Assembly: GCF_000969605.1 (NCBI RefSeq)
Contig: NZ_JZUE01000017.1
Location: forward strand, 62,001-126,000
From: Aquincola tertiaricarbonis
GTDB lineage: Bacteria; Pseudomonadota; Gammaproteobacteria; Burkholderiales; Burkholderiaceae_C
Direction: 5' to 3'
Length of the DNA stretch: 64,000 nucleotides
Shown one piece after another: positions 50,037 through 64,000 of the stretch. The notes under the pieces are model-generated. The model was not told the DNA's origin. It made no database searches and saw only the letters and a program-made list of their open reading frames with translations. The number at the start of each line of letters is the position of its first letter. Within the stretch, counting starts at the first letter, position 1. The position numbers and the translations under genes are program-made.

Positions 50037-50051
50037 TGTAGTTTCGCTACG
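50037..50051. promoter_or_regulatory. operator-like site 2, TGTAG-N5-CTACG
   Basis: The dyad has a TTTCG spacer and one mismatch in the last base. Its centre is 50 bp from site 3. Confidence 0.55.
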
Positions 50052-50086
50052 TAAAGTGCCTTCAGTCGCTGCGGAGTCCTTCCGCA

Positions 50087-51465
<1,379 letters not shown>

Positions 51466-51472
51466 TCCGCCG

Positions 51473-53134
<1,662 letters not shown>

Positions 53135-53148
53135 CGGGCTCATTTCCG

Positions 53149-54261
<1,113 letters not shown>

Positions 54262-54303
54262 CCGAGGCGCAGCTTCCATCCCACCCCCACGAAGGAGACA
54301 GAC

Positions 54304-55503
54304 ATGACCATCCAACGCCAACGCATCCGCCTCATCGCGGCCGCCGCCGCCCTCACGCTGGCCGGCACCGCGGGCATCGCCCAGGCCGCCGAGCAGGGCA
54401 AGCTGCTGATCTGGATCAACGGCGACAAGGGCTACAACGGCCTGGCCAAGGTGGGCGAGGAATTCACCAGGAAGACCGGCGTGCCGGTGGTGGTGGAGCA
54501 TCCCGAGGACGCGCCCAACAAGTTCCAGCAGGCCGCGGCCGCCGGCAAGGGCCCGGACATCTGGATCTGGCCGCACGACCGCGTGGGCGAATGGCTGGGC
54601 GCCGGCCTGCTGCAGCCGGTCACGCCTTCGAAGAAGGTGCAGGCCGACATCGACCCGCTGGGCTGGAAGGCCTTCACCGTGGGTGGCAAGACCTGGGGCT
54701 ATCCAGTGTCGATCGAGGCGGTGGCCCTGGTCTACAACAAGGACCTGGTGCCCACGCCGCCCAAGACCTTCGAGGAAGTGATCGCGCTGGACAAGAAGCT
54801 GGCCGCGCAGGGCAAGAAGGCCATCCTCTGGGACTACACCAACACCTACTTCACCTGGCCGCTGCTGGGCGCGGGCGGCGGCTATGCCTTCAAGGCCAAG
54901 GGCGATGGCAGCTATGACGCCACCGACACCGGCGTGGCCAATGCCGGCGCGCTCAAGGGCGCCGAGCTGCTGGCGCAGATGGTCAAGGACGGCGTGATGC
55001 CCAAGGGCGCGGCCTATGCCGACATGGAGTCGGGCGTCAACCAGGGCAAGGTGGCGATGATGATCAACGGCCCGTGGTCGTGGGACAACCTGCGCAAGTC
55101 GAAGATCAACTTCGGCGTGGCCAAGATCCCCGCCGTGGGCGGCGCCAAGGCCACGCCCTACGTGGGCGTGCTGGGCGCGATGATCTCCAAGGCTTCGCCC
55201 AACCGCGAGGTGGCGGTGGAGTTCATCGAGAACTTCATGCTCACGCCGGCCGGCCTGAAGATGATCGACGACGACGTGCCGCTCGGCGTGCCGGCCTCCA
55301 AGGCCTTCTACGACCAGCTCAAGTCCAATCCCAACATCCAGGCCACCATGGCCAGCGCGCAGGACGGCTCGCCCATGCCCAACAACCCGGAGATGGGCCG
55401 CTTCTGGTCGTCGATGCAATCGGCGCTGCAGAACGTGACCGAGGGCCGGCAGACGCCCAAGGCCGCGCTGGACGCCGCCGCCAAGCGCATCACCGCCAAG
55501 TAA
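54304..55503 (+). CDS. malE: maltose/maltodextrin-binding protein
   Basis: The 399-residue product has a signal peptide ending AQAAEQ and the MalE-like [52 protein letters not shown] and INGPWSWDN. It captures maltodextrins in the periplasm. AAGGAGACAG precedes the ATG. Confidence 0.95.
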   Translation: MTIQRQRIRLIAAAAALTLAGTAGIAQAAEQGKLLIWINGDKGYNGLAKVGEEFTRKTGVPVVVEHPEDAPNKFQQAAAAGKGPDIWIWPHDRVGEWLGAGLLQPVTPSKKVQADIDPLGWKAFTVGGKTWGYPVSIEAVALVYNKDLVPTPPKTFEEVIALDKKLAAQGKKAILWDYTNTYFTWPLLGAGGGYAFKAKGDGSYDATDTGVANAGALKGAELLAQMVKDGVMPKGAAYADMESGVNQGKVAMMINGPWSWDNLRKSKINFGVAKIPAVGGAKATPYVGVLGAMISKASPNREVAVEFIENFMLTPAGLKMIDDDVPLGVPASKAFYDQLKSNPNIQATMASAQDGSPMPNNPEMGRFWSSMQSALQNVTEGRQTPKAALDAAAKRITAK

Positions 55504-55525
55504 GCCGCCGCCGGCGCTGCACCGC

Positions 55526-57097
55526 ATGCCCCTGAACCCGAATACCGCCGCGGTCGCCCTGCCGGGGCTGCCCGATGCCCGATCGCGCCGGCTGCGCTGG
55601 CTGGGCCCTGCGCTGGGGCTGCTGCTGGCGCTGGGGGCGCTGTACATCCTCACCGCCGTGTACCTGGCCGGCGAAACCCTGCTGGCCGGCGCGCTGCTGG
55701 CCACGCTGGCGCTGGCCGGCTGGGTGTACGGCTCGCAGCGGCTGTATGCCTGGCGCTACCTGTTCCCGGGCGTGGCAGCGGTGGTCATCTTCGTGGTGTT
55801 CCCGATCCTGTACACGGTGTCGATGAGCTTCAGCAACGCCAGCTCGCGGCACCTGCTCACCTTCGAGCGCGCCACCCGCTACTTTCTCGACGAGACCTAT
55901 GCCGGCGAGGGCCGCAGCCTGCAATCCAGCCTGCGGGCCGAGGGCGGCGGCTACCGCCTGCGGCTGCAGGACGAGGAGGCCGGCACGGCGTACGAGACGG
56001 GCCCGCTGCCGCTGGACCGGGACACACCCGCCAAGGCCAAGGCCGTGCCCGCGAGCGGCGAGCCGGCGGGCGAGGCCCTGCCGTTGAAGGACGTGATCCG
56101 CCTGCAGCCGGCGCTGAAGGCGCTGACGGTGCAGATGCCCGACGACAGCGAGCTGCGCAGCACCGGCCTGCGCAGCTTCGGCCCGGTGGCCCACCTGTAT
56201 AGACAGGATGCGCAGGGCCGGCTGGTCAACCAGCAGGACGGCAGCCTGCTCACCCCCAACATGCGCAGCGGCTTCTACGAGGCCGCCGACGGCAGCGCGG
56301 TGCAGCCCGGCTTCCAGGTGGGCATCGGCTGGGCGCATTACGCACGCATCTTCACCGACGAGGCCTTCCGCGAGCCCTTCCTGCGCATTTTCGGCTGGAC
56401 GGTCACCTTCGCGGCGCTGACGGTGCTGTTCGCCGCCTCGCTGGGCATGCTGCTGGCGGTGCTGCTCACCTGGGAGGCGCTGCGCTTTCGGGCCGTGTAC
56501 CAGACGCTGCTGTTCCTGCCCTACGCGGTGCCGGGCTTCATCTCCATCCTGGTGTTCAAGGGCCTGTTCAACAACAACTTCGGCGAGATCAACCTGATCC
56601 TGGATGCGCTGTTCGGCATCAAGCCGGCGTGGTTCTCCGACCCGCTGCTGGCCAAGTCGATGCTGCTCATCGTCAACACCTGGCTGGGCTACCCGTACAT
56701 GATGGTCATCTGCATGGGCCTCATCAAGGCGATACCGGCCGACCTGTACGAGGCCTCGGCCGTGGCCGGCGCCGGGCCGCTGACCAACTTCTTCCGCATC
56801 ACCCTGCCGCTGGTGCTCAAGCCGCTGACGCCGCTGCTCATCGCCGCCTTCGCCTTCAACTTCAACAACTTCGTGCTGATCAGCCTGCTGACCAACGGCC
56901 GGCCCGACTTCCTCGACACCCGGATCCCGGCGGGCACCACCGACATCCTGGTGTCGTACACCTACCGCATGGCCTTCGAGGACTCGGGCCAGAACTTCGG
57001 CCTGGCTGCGGCCATCTCCACCGTGATCTTCGCGATGGTGGCGCTGCTGTCGTGGATCAACCTGCGCGCCGCGCGCGTGACCAAGGAGGCGAGCTGA
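55526..57097 (+). CDS. malF: maltose ABC transporter permease MalF
   Basis: The 523-residue permease has three N-terminal helices, a large periplasmic domain (about 110-280) as in E. coli MalF, then five further helices with the EAA loop [21 protein letters not shown]. It follows malE by 22 bases and ends next to malG. Confidence 0.93.
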   Translation: MPLNPNTAAVALPGLPDARSRRLRWLGPALGLLLALGALYILTAVYLAGETLLAGALLATLALAGWVYGSQRLYAWRYLFPGVAAVVIFVVFPILYTVSMSFSNASSRHLLTFERATRYFLDETYAGEGRSLQSSLRAEGGGYRLRLQDEEAGTAYETGPLPLDRDTPAKAKAVPASGEPAGEALPLKDVIRLQPALKALTVQMPDDSELRSTGLRSFGPVAHLYRQDAQGRLVNQQDGSLLTPNMRSGFYEAADGSAVQPGFQVGIGWAHYARIFTDEAFREPFLRIFGWTVTFAALTVLFAASLGMLLAVLLTWEALRFRAVYQTLLFLPYAVPGFISILVFKGLFNNNFGEINLILDALFGIKPAWFSDPLLAKSMLLIVNTWLGYPYMMVICMGLIKAIPADLYEASAVAGAGPLTNFFRITLPLVLKPLTPLLIAAFAFNFNNFVLISLLTNGRPDFLDTRIPAGTTDILVSYTYRMAFEDSGQNFGLAAAISTVIFAMVALLSWINLRAARVTKEAS

Positions 57098-57098
57098 C

Positions 57099-57989
57099 AT
57101 GCCGATGGTGCTGGACAAGTCCCACCGCTGGCGCGTGGTGGCCGCGCATGTGTTCATGCTGTGCCTGATCGCGCTGGTGATCTTCCCGTTCCTGATGATC
57201 CTGTCGATCTCGCTGCGGCCGGGCAACTTCGCCAGCGGCAGCCTCATACCGGAGCAGATCAGCCTGGAGCACTGGCAGCTGGCGCTGGGCATTCCCTACA
57301 CCGAGCCTGACGGCCGCGTGGTGCAGCCGCCCTTCCCGGTGCTGCTGTGGCTGTGGAACTCGGTCAAGGTGGCCACGCTGTCGGCCTGCATCATCCTGCT
57401 GCTGAGCACCACCGCGGCCTATGCCTTTGCCCGCATGCGCTTCCGTGGCAAGTCGCAGGCGCTGTCGGCGCTGATGATGATCCAGATGTTCCCGGCGGTG
57501 CTGGCGCTGGTGGCCATCTACACCGTGTTCGACCGCGTGGGCGGCGTCTTCCCGGCCTTCGGCATCGACAGCCACTGGTCGCTGCTGCTGGCCTATGCCG
57601 GCGGCATCGGGCTGCACGTGTGGACGATCAAGGGCTACTTCGACACCATCCCGACCGAGATCGAGGAAGCCGCCAAGGTGGACGGCGCCACGCCGTGGCA
57701 GGCCTTCCGGCTGGTGCTGCTGCCGATGGCGGTGCCGATCCTGATGGTGGTGTTCCTGCTGGCCTTCATCGGCGCCATCATCGAGTACCCGGTGGCCTCG
57801 GTGCTGCTGAACGAGGAGCGCCAGCTCACGCTGGCGGTGGGCTCGCGGCTGTTCCTCTACGAGCAGCGCTACCTGTGGGGCGACTTCGCCGCGGCGGCCA
57901 TCCTGTCGGGCCTGCCGATCACGGTGGTGTTCATGCTGGCGCAGAAGTGGATGGTCTCCGGCCTGACCTCGGGCGGGCTCAAGGGATGA
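57099..57989 (+). CDS. malG: maltose ABC transporter permease MalG
   Basis: The 296-residue partner permease has six helices and the EAA loop [21 protein letters not shown]. The C-terminus ends [12 protein letters not shown], close to the MalG tail that enters the MalK dimer. Its stop overlaps the next ATG. Confidence 0.94.
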   Translation: MPMVLDKSHRWRVVAAHVFMLCLIALVIFPFLMILSISLRPGNFASGSLIPEQISLEHWQLALGIPYTEPDGRVVQPPFPVLLWLWNSVKVATLSACIILLLSTTAAYAFARMRFRGKSQALSALMMIQMFPAVLALVAIYTVFDRVGGVFPAFGIDSHWSLLLAYAGGIGLHVWTIKGYFDTIPTEIEEAAKVDGATPWQAFRLVLLPMAVPILMVVFLLAFIGAIIEYPVASVLLNEERQLTLAVGSRLFLYEQRYLWGDFAAAAILSGLPITVVFMLAQKWMVSGLTSGGLKG

Positions 57990-59653
57990 CCATGCCGCGC
58001 CGATCCTGGCTGGCGCTGGCCGCGGCCGCGCTGCTGTGCGGCTGCGCCGGCCTGCCGGCAGCGCCCGCCGCGGTGCCCGGCAGCTTTGCCGACAACCCCA
58101 TCGTCTACTTCGTCATCACCGACCGCTTCGCCAACGGCGATCCGTCGAACGACGGCGCCTACGGCCGCCAGCGCGAGCCCGGCAACGATGCCGGCACCTT
58201 CCATGGCGGCGACCTGAAGGGCCTGAAGCAGAAGCTGGACGAAGGCTGGTTCCGTGCGCTGGGCGTCAACGCGATCTGGATCACCGCGCCCTACGAGCAG
58301 ATCCGCGGCTGGACGCAGGGCGGCCAGGCCGCCTTCAAGCACTACGGCTACCACGGCTACTACGCGCTGGACTACACCGTGCTCGACCAGGCCATGGGCA
58401 CGCCCGACGAGCTGCGCGCGCTGGTGGACACGGCGCATGCACAGGGCATCCGCATCCTGTTCGACGTGGTGATGAACCACCCGGGCTACCTCGACCTGGC
58501 CACCGCGCGCGAGCTGCTGCCGGAGGTGCTGTGGCCCGGCAGCGAGCAGGCCACGCTGAAGAACTACCACTCCTTCTTCGACTACAACAGCTTCGAGTTC
58601 GGCAGGTGGTGGGGCCGCGACTGGGTGCGCGCCGGCCTGCCCGGCTACACCGACCCCGGCCGAGACGACCTGACCATGCAGCTGGCTCACCTGCCCGATT
58701 TCCGCACCGAGAACCCGCAGCCGGTGAGGCTGCCCGAGCTGCTGCGCCGCAAGCAGGACACGCGCGCGGTCGACCTGCCCGGCACGCCGGTGCGCGGCTA
58801 CCTGGTGCGCTGGCTGACCGACTGGGTGCGCGAGTACGGCATCGACGGCTTCCGCGCCGACACCGTCAAGCATGTGGAGCCCGAGGCCTGGGCCGAGCTC
58901 AAGCGCGAGGCCACCGCCGCCCTGGCCGACTGGAAGGCGCGCCATCCGGGCAAGAAGATCGACGACGCGCCGTTCTGGATGGTGGGCGAGTACTGGGGCC
59001 AGGGTCCGGCGCGCTCGCTGCTGCATGACAGCGGCTTCGATGCGCTGCTGGACTTCGACTTCCAGCAGCGCGCCGCGCAGTACACGCAGCCCGAGCCGCT
59101 GTTCGCCGCCTATGCCGCCACCTACGCCGGCCGGCCCGGCTTCAGCAACCTGGCCTACATCTCCTCCCACGACACCACGCTGTTCGACCGCGGTCGGCTG
59201 CTCGAAGCCGCCACCGCGCTGATGCTGGTGCCCGGCGGCGTGCAGGTCTTCTACGGCGACGAGACCGCCCGCCCGCCAGGCGAGGCACCGCGCGGCGATG
59301 AACAGCAGGCCACCCGCTCCGACATGAACTGGACCGACATCGACCGGCCGCTGCTGGCGCATTGGCAGCAGCTGGGCAGCTTCCGCCAGCGTCATGTGGC
59401 GCTGGCCCGCGGCCGCCATGCGCAGCTGCAGGCCACGCCCTACGCCTTCAGCCGCATCGACGACGCCAGCGGCGACCGCGTGGTGGTGGCGCTGGGCGTG
59501 GACGCACCCGCGCTGCTGGACGTGTCGTCGGTGTTCCGCGAGGGCGAGCGGCTGTGGGAGGCCTATGGCGGCCAGGCGCTGGTGGTGCAAGGCGGCCGCG
59601 TGGCGCTGCCCGCCCAGCGCGTGGTGCTGCTGGAACGTGCGCCCGCCCCATGA
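57986..59653 (+). CDS. lipoprotein alpha-amylase, GH13 (MalS-like)
   Basis: The 555-residue product starts [10 protein letters not shown] with a signal and a possible lipobox LLCGC (Cys20), so it should be membrane-tethered in the periplasm. The catalytic triad is Asp292 (GFRADTVKH), Glu335 (VGEYWG) and Asp396 (SSHDTT). Like MalS, it would trim maltodextrins before import. An ATG two codons later is also possible. Coupled to malG by ATGA. Confidence 0.9.
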   Translation: MTMPRRSWLALAAAALLCGCAGLPAAPAAVPGSFADNPIVYFVITDRFANGDPSNDGAYGRQREPGNDAGTFHGGDLKGLKQKLDEGWFRALGVNAIWITAPYEQIRGWTQGGQAAFKHYGYHGYYALDYTVLDQAMGTPDELRALVDTAHAQGIRILFDVVMNHPGYLDLATARELLPEVLWPGSEQATLKNYHSFFDYNSFEFGRWWGRDWVRAGLPGYTDPGRDDLTMQLAHLPDFRTENPQPVRLPELLRRKQDTRAVDLPGTPVRGYLVRWLTDWVREYGIDGFRADTVKHVEPEAWAELKREATAALADWKARHPGKKIDDAPFWMVGEYWGQGPARSLLHDSGFDALLDFDFQQRAAQYTQPEPLFAAYAATYAGRPGFSNLAYISSHDTTLFDRGRLLEAATALMLVPGGVQVFYGDETARPPGEAPRGDEQQATRSDMNWTDIDRPLLAHWQQLGSFRQRHVALARGRHAQLQATPYAFSRIDDASGDRVVVALGVDAPALLDVSSVFREGERLWEAYGGQALVVQGGRVALPAQRVVLLERAPAP

Positions 59654-59777
59654 TGGCGCATGCGGCCGGCCCGGGGCGGGCGCGATGTCTGCTACAAGTG
59701 ATATCCCGTCCGGCACCGCCGGGCGCTTCGTGCAGCCGAACCGAGACACGCCGGCCAACGCCGGTTCCCACGCGACG

Positions 59778-61637
59778 ATGAGCTCAACGCCCCCCGCACT
59801 GTCCCGCAGTGCACCGCGCCTGCTGGCCGACATCGGCGCCACCTATGCCCGCTTCTGCATCGAGCAGGTCGCGGGCCGCTTCGAGCACATCAGCGTGCTG
59901 CCCTGCGCCAGCTATCCCGGCTTCGTGGAGGTGGTGCAGGCCTACATCGGCACGGTGCCGGTGGCGCTGCGGCCGCGGCATGCGGCGGTCGCCATCGCCA
60001 ACCCGATCGAAGGCGACCGGGTGCGCATGATCAACCGCGACTGGGCGTTTTCCATCCGCGACGCGCAGCGCCGGCTGGGCCTGGACACGCTGCTGCTGGT
60101 CAACAACTTCACCGCGCTGGCGATGGCGCTGCCGCACATCGGCCCGACCGGCCGCATGCAGGTGGGCGGCGGCGAGCCGCAGGAGCTGGGCGTCATCGGC
60201 CTGATCGGCCCGGGCACCGGCCTGGGCGTGTCCGGCCTGGTGCCCAGCGGCGCCGACCGCTGGTCCACGCTGGCCAGCGAAGGCGGCCATGCCAGCTTCT
60301 CGCCCAGCGACGAGCGCGAGCTGAAGGTGCTGTCCTTCGCCTGGAAGCAGCACCTGCATGTCTCGGCCGAGCGGCTGGTGTCGGGGCCGGGGCTGGAACT
60401 CACCTACCGCGCGCTGGCCGCCGATGCCGGCGCCGCGGTGCAGGCGCTGGAGGCGGCGGAGATCGTGCGCCGCGCGATGGGGGAGACCGACCCGCTGTGC
60501 ACGGAGGCGCTGGAATGCTTCTGCCGCATGCTGGGCACGGTGGCCGCCAACGTCGCCCTGATGCTGGGCGCCACCGGCGGCATCTACATCGGCGGCGGCA
60601 TCGTGCCGCGGCTGGGCGGCACCTTCCTGCGCTCGGGCTTCCGCGAGCGCTTCGAGCGCAAGGGCCGGCTGTCCGACTACGTGGCCCGCATTCCCACCTA
60701 TGTGGTCACGGCCGAGCATCCGGCCTTCCTGGGCGTGTCGTCCCTGCTCACCGAGCATTTGCCCACGCCCGATGGCGGCAATGCGCTGCTGGACCGGGTG
60801 CGTGCCGCGCGGCCCACGCTGTCGCCGGCCGAAGGCCGCGTGGCCGACTTCGTGCTGGCCCATCCGCGCGCCATGCTGAACGACCCGGTGGGCGTGATCG
60901 CCCAGATGGCCGACGTGAGCCAGCCCACGGTGATCCGCTTCTGCCGCTCGCTGGGCATGCAGGGCCTGGCCGACTTCAAGCTCAAGCTGGCGTCCGGCCT
61001 GAACGGCAACATCCCGGTGCAGCGCACCCAGGTGCGCCGTCACGACGCCACGCCCGACCTGTGCGCCAAGGTGCTGGACAACACCATCTCGGCCATCATG
61101 CAGTTCCGCGAATCGCTGAACGTGGAAGCCGTGGACCGGGCCATCGGCCTGCTGCGCGCCGCACGCCGGGTGGAGATCTACGCGGTGGGCAACTCGGCCG
61201 CGGTGGCCGCCGACGTGCAGCACAAGCTGTTCCGCTTCCGCATCCCTTCCAGCACCCACACCGACCTGTCGACGCAGGCGCTGTCGGCCGAGCTGCTGGG
61301 GCCGCACGACGTCACCGTGTTCATCAGCAGCTCGGGCCAGCCGCCGGAGCTGGTGCGCGCGGCCACGGTGGCGGTGGAGCGCGGCGCGGCGGTCATCGCC
61401 ATCACCGCCAGCCATTCGCCGCTGTCGCGGCGGGCCACGGTGTGCGTGCCGGTGGACCACAGCGAGGACGCATCGAACTTCCTGTCGATGATCTCGCGCA
61501 TCCTGCACCTGCTGGTGGTGGACATGATGGCCGTGGGCGTGGCCGTGCGCCGCGAGCCCGACGGCGGCCTGCCGCCCACCGGCAGCGCACCCGCCGGCAA
61601 CGCCGCTGCCGGGGTGCTGATCTCACACGTGGTGTGA
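59778..61637 (+). CDS. hexR: glucokinase-like domain fused to a HexR/RpiR-family regulator
   Basis: The 619-residue product has a glucokinase-fold domain (about 1-330), an RpiR helix-turn-helix (about 340-415; MADVSQPTVIRFCRSLGMQGLADFKLKLASG) and a SIS sugar-phosphate domain (about 455-590). Fusions of this kind are known in Burkholderiales. Here the phosphate loop reads DIGATYAR where the family has DxGGTNAR, and the LVNNF motif puts Asn110 where E. coli Glk has catalytic Asp100. EGGH and SAERLVSGPG are kept. The kinase may be inactive. It is the only regulator gene of the maltose locus. Confidence 0.9.
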   Translation: MSSTPPALSRSAPRLLADIGATYARFCIEQVAGRFEHISVLPCASYPGFVEVVQAYIGTVPVALRPRHAAVAIANPIEGDRVRMINRDWAFSIRDAQRRLGLDTLLLVNNFTALAMALPHIGPTGRMQVGGGEPQELGVIGLIGPGTGLGVSGLVPSGADRWSTLASEGGHASFSPSDERELKVLSFAWKQHLHVSAERLVSGPGLELTYRALAADAGAAVQALEAAEIVRRAMGETDPLCTEALECFCRMLGTVAANVALMLGATGGIYIGGGIVPRLGGTFLRSGFRERFERKGRLSDYVARIPTYVVTAEHPAFLGVSSLLTEHLPTPDGGNALLDRVRAARPTLSPAEGRVADFVLAHPRAMLNDPVGVIAQMADVSQPTVIRFCRSLGMQGLADFKLKLASGLNGNIPVQRTQVRRHDATPDLCAKVLDNTISAIMQFRESLNVEAVDRAIGLLRAARRVEIYAVGNSAAVAADVQHKLFRFRIPSSTHTDLSTQALSAELLGPHDVTVFISSSGQPPELVRAATVAVERGAAVIAITASHSPLSRRATVCVPVDHSEDASNFLSMISRILHLLVVDMMAVGVAVRREPDGGLPPTGSAPAGNAAAGVLISHVV

Positions 61638-61682
61638 TGGGGCCCCCAAGGCCCGGCACTTGGTGGTTGTGCCCGCCTGGGT

Positions 61683-63929
61683 CTACTCCGCCTTGACGCA
61701 GTCCACGTAGGCTTCGCCGTCCTGCTCCACCAGGCCGTGCACGTCGGTGTGGAAGCCCGGGAAGCGCTTGTTGAAGTCGCGGGCGAACTTCAGGTACTCC
61801 ACGATCTTGCGGTTGAAGCGCTCGCCCGGGATCAGCAGCGGGATGCCCGGCGGGTACGGCGTCAGCAGCGAGGTGGTGATGCGGCCTTCCAGCTCGTCGA
61901 TCGACACCCGCTCGGTATCGCGGTGGGCGATGCGGGCATAGGCGTCGGCCGGCTTCATCGCCGGGTCGAGGTTGGACAGGTACATCTCGGTGGTCAGCCG
62001 CGCGATGTCGCCCTTGGCATAGGCCTCGTGGATCGACTGGCTCAGGTCGCGCAGGCCCATGCGCTCGTAGGTGGGATGCGCGGCCACGAAGTCCGGCAGG
62101 ATGCGCCACAGCGGCGCGTTCTTGTCGTAGTCGTCCTTGAACTGCTGCAGCGCCGTCAGCAGCGTGTTCCAGCGGCCCTTGGTGATGCCGATGGTGAACA
62201 TGATGAAGAACGAATAGAGGCCCGTCTTCTCCACCACCACGCCGTGCTCGGCCAGGAACTTGGTGACAATGCTGGCCGGGATGCCGGTGGGCGCGAACTT
62301 GCCGCTCATGTCCAGGCCCGGGGTGATCAGCGTGCTCTTGATCGGGTCCAGCATGTTGAAGCCGGTGGCCAGGTTGCCGAAGCCGTGCCAGGTGGCATTG
62401 GCTTCCAGCACCCAGTCCTCCTGGCGGCCGATGCCCTGGTCGGCCAGCTTCTCGGGGCCCCAGACGGTGAACCACCAGTCCTGGCCATAGTCCTTCTCCA
62501 CCTTGCGCATCGCGCGGCGGAAGTCCATGGCCTCGGCCAGGCTCTCCTCCACCAGCGCGGTGCCGCCGGGCGGCTCCATCATCGCGGCGGCCACGTCGCA
62601 GCTGGCGATGATGGCGTACTGCGGCGAGGTGCTGGTGTGCATCAGGTAGGCCTCGTTGAAGAGGTGCCTGTCCAGCTTCTGGTTCTGCGCATCCTGCACC
62701 AGCACCTGCGAGGCCTGGCTGAGGCCGGCCAGCAGCTTGTGCGTGCTCTGGGTGGCGTAGACCATCGCCTCCTTCGGGCGCGGGCGGTTCTTGCCCATCG
62801 CGTGGTAGGCGCCGTAGAACTTGTGGAAGGCCGCATGCGGCAGCCAGGCCTCGTCGAAGTGGATCGTGTCGATCCAGCCGTCCAGCTTGGCCTTGATGGT
62901 CTCGGTGTTGTAGAGCACGCCGTCGTAGGTGCTCTGCGTCAGCGTGAGGATGCGCGGCTTGACCGCATCGGGATCCACGCCCTTGAGCAGCGGGTTGGCG
63001 GCGATCTTGGCGCGGATGGCCTCGGGCGAGAACTCGCTCTCCGGGATCGGGCCGATGATGCCGTACTGGTTGCGCGTGGGCGCCAGGAACACCGGCACCG
63101 CGCCGGTCATGATGATGGAGTGCAGGATGCTCTTGTGGCAGTTGCGGTCCACCACCACCACGTCGCCCGGTGCCACCGTGTGGTGCCACACCATCTTGTT
63201 GCTGGTGCTGGTGCCGTTGGTCACGAAGAAGCAGTGGTCGGCATTGAAGATGCGCGCCGCATTGCGTTCGCTCTGCGCCACCGGGCCGGTGTGGTCCAGC
63301 AGCTGGCCCAGTTCCTCCACCGCATTGCACACGTCGGCGCGCAGCATGTTCTCGCCGAAGAACTGGTGGAACATCTGGCCCACCGGGCTCTTCAGGAAGG
63401 CCACGCCGCCGGAGTGGCCGGGGCAGTGCCAGGAATAGGAGCCGTCCTGCGCATAGTCCATCAGCGCCTTGAAGAACGGCGGCGCCAGGCCGTCCAGGTA
63501 GCTCTTGGCCTCGCGGATGATGTGGCGGGCCACGAACTCCGGCGTGTCCTCGAACATGTGGATGAAGCCGTGCAGCTCGCGCAGGATGTCGTTCGGGATG
63601 TGCTGCGAGGTGCGGGTCTCGCCGTACAGGTAGATCGGGATGTCCGCGTTCTTGAAGCGGATCTCCTCGATGAACTTGCGCAGGCTCAGCACCGCGGGAT
63701 CGAGGTCGGGGCCGTCCTTGAACTCCTCGTCGTCGATCGACAGGATGAAGGCCGAGGCGCGGCTTTGCTGCTGCGCGAAGGACGACAGGTCGCCATAGCT
63801 GGTGACGCCCAGCACCTCGAAGCCCTCGCGTTCGATGGCCTGGGCCAGCGCGCGGATGCCGAGGCCGGAGGTGTTCTCCGACCGGTAGTCCTCGTCGATG
63901 ATGACGATGGGAAAGTGAAAACGCAGCAT
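61683..63929 (-). CDS. Orn/Lys/Arg decarboxylase, acid-induced arginine-type
   Basis: The 748-residue PLP enzyme has an N-terminal wing domain (about 1-130; IVIIDEDYRSENTSG), the fold-type I core with WHCPGHSGGVAF, FVTNGTSTSNK and HFDEAWLPHAAFHKFY, the Schiff-base Lys398 in QSTHKLLAGLSQ, and a C-terminal domain. Length and RHLFNEAYLMHTSTSPQYA favour AdiA-like arginine decarboxylase over lysine. It would make agmatine, the substrate of the SpeB-like enzyme. AGGAG precedes the ATG. It converges on hexR. Confidence 0.9.
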   Translation of the reverse strand: MLRFHFPIVIIDEDYRSENTSGLGIRALAQAIEREGFEVLGVTSYGDLSSFAQQQSRASAFILSIDDEEFKDGPDLDPAVLSLRKFIEEIRFKNADIPIYLYGETRTSQHIPNDILRELHGFIHMFEDTPEFVARHIIREAKSYLDGLAPPFFKALMDYAQDGSYSWHCPGHSGGVAFLKSPVGQMFHQFFGENMLRADVCNAVEELGQLLDHTGPVAQSERNAARIFNADHCFFVTNGTSTSNKMVWHHTVAPGDVVVVDRNCHKSILHSIIMTGAVPVFLAPTRNQYGIIGPIPESEFSPEAIRAKIAANPLLKGVDPDAVKPRILTLTQSTYDGVLYNTETIKAKLDGWIDTIHFDEAWLPHAAFHKFYGAYHAMGKNRPRPKEAMVYATQSTHKLLAGLSQASQVLVQDAQNQKLDRHLFNEAYLMHTSTSPQYAIIASCDVAAAMMEPPGGTALVEESLAEAMDFRRAMRKVEKDYGQDWWFTVWGPEKLADQGIGRQEDWVLEANATWHGFGNLATGFNMLDPIKSTLITPGLDMSGKFAPTGIPASIVTKFLAEHGVVVEKTGLYSFFIMFTIGITKGRWNTLLTALQQFKDDYDKNAPLWRILPDFVAAHPTYERMGLRDLSQSIHEAYAKGDIARLTTEMYLSNLDPAMKPADAYARIAHRDTERVSIDELEGRITTSLLTPYPPGIPLLIPGERFNRKIVEYLKFARDFNKRFPGFHTDVHGLVEQDGEAYVDCVKAE

Positions 63930-64000
63930 GCGCAGGACTCCTCGTGGCCCCCGGGGCGGCCGGCGGCGAAATGGGCTTCCAAGCCCCGGAAAGCCGCGCA

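Overview
The window is a GC-rich chromosomal segment, densely coded on both strands, from a betaproteobacterium, most likely of the order Burkholderiales (Rubrivivax/Leptothrix/Roseateles-like). The case rests on gene order and content: mltG-tmk-holB-pilZ-tatD with stop/start overlaps, rimP-nusA-infB-rbfA-truB-typA, glutaryl-CoA dehydrogenase with a divergent LysR gene, and a glucokinase-HexR fusion. I saw no rRNA, tRNA, CRISPR array, insertion sequence or prophage. The genus cannot be fixed from sequence alone.

Layout. 1-8 kb: two alpha/beta hydrolases, a GNAT enzyme beside a 114-bp palindrome, the LysR/gcdH pair, a DUF1810 protein, a lipoprotein and a 67-residue protein. 7.4-12.0 kb, minus strand: mltG, tmk, holB, pilZ, tatD and an exported ankyrin protein. 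12.0-16.0 kb: ygfZ, a DUF4936 protein and an NRDE protein, then a thioesterase-GNAT fusion and an HSL-type esterase. 16.1-17.4 kb: isocitrate lyase with a clear terminator. 17.7-35.8 kb: a polyamine locus. 35.8-47.9 kb: a patatin, then a ten-gene minus-strand run from rimP to dusA. 48-49.9 kb: fabI and a SHOCT-tailed secreted protein. 50.2-61.6 kb: a maltose/maltodextrin locus. 61.7-63.9 kb: an Orn/Lys/Arg decarboxylase. Bases 63930-64000 hold only the upstream region of that gene.

How the genes work together. The polyamine locus encodes an agmatinase-like ureohydrolase, an Lrp-type regulator, two aminotransferases, the gamma-glutamyl-putrescine route (PuuA, PuuB, PuuC, PuuD), two tandem binding proteins with one PotGHI transporter, a porin and an EamA exporter. 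The decarboxylase at the right end could feed it with agmatine. The maltose locus encodes a LamB-like porin, a cytoplasmic alpha-glucosidase, a MalK/UgpC ATPase, MalE, MalF and MalG, a lipoprotein amylase and a glucokinase-HexR fusion.

Most worth a second look: three TGTAG-N5-CTACA sites upstream of lamB; the fused glucokinase domain, which lacks the catalytic Asp and has an altered phosphate loop; a repeat array upstream of the polyamine operon; a terminator-like hairpin in the rimP-nusA-infB leader; and the 114-bp palindrome at 2.7 kb.
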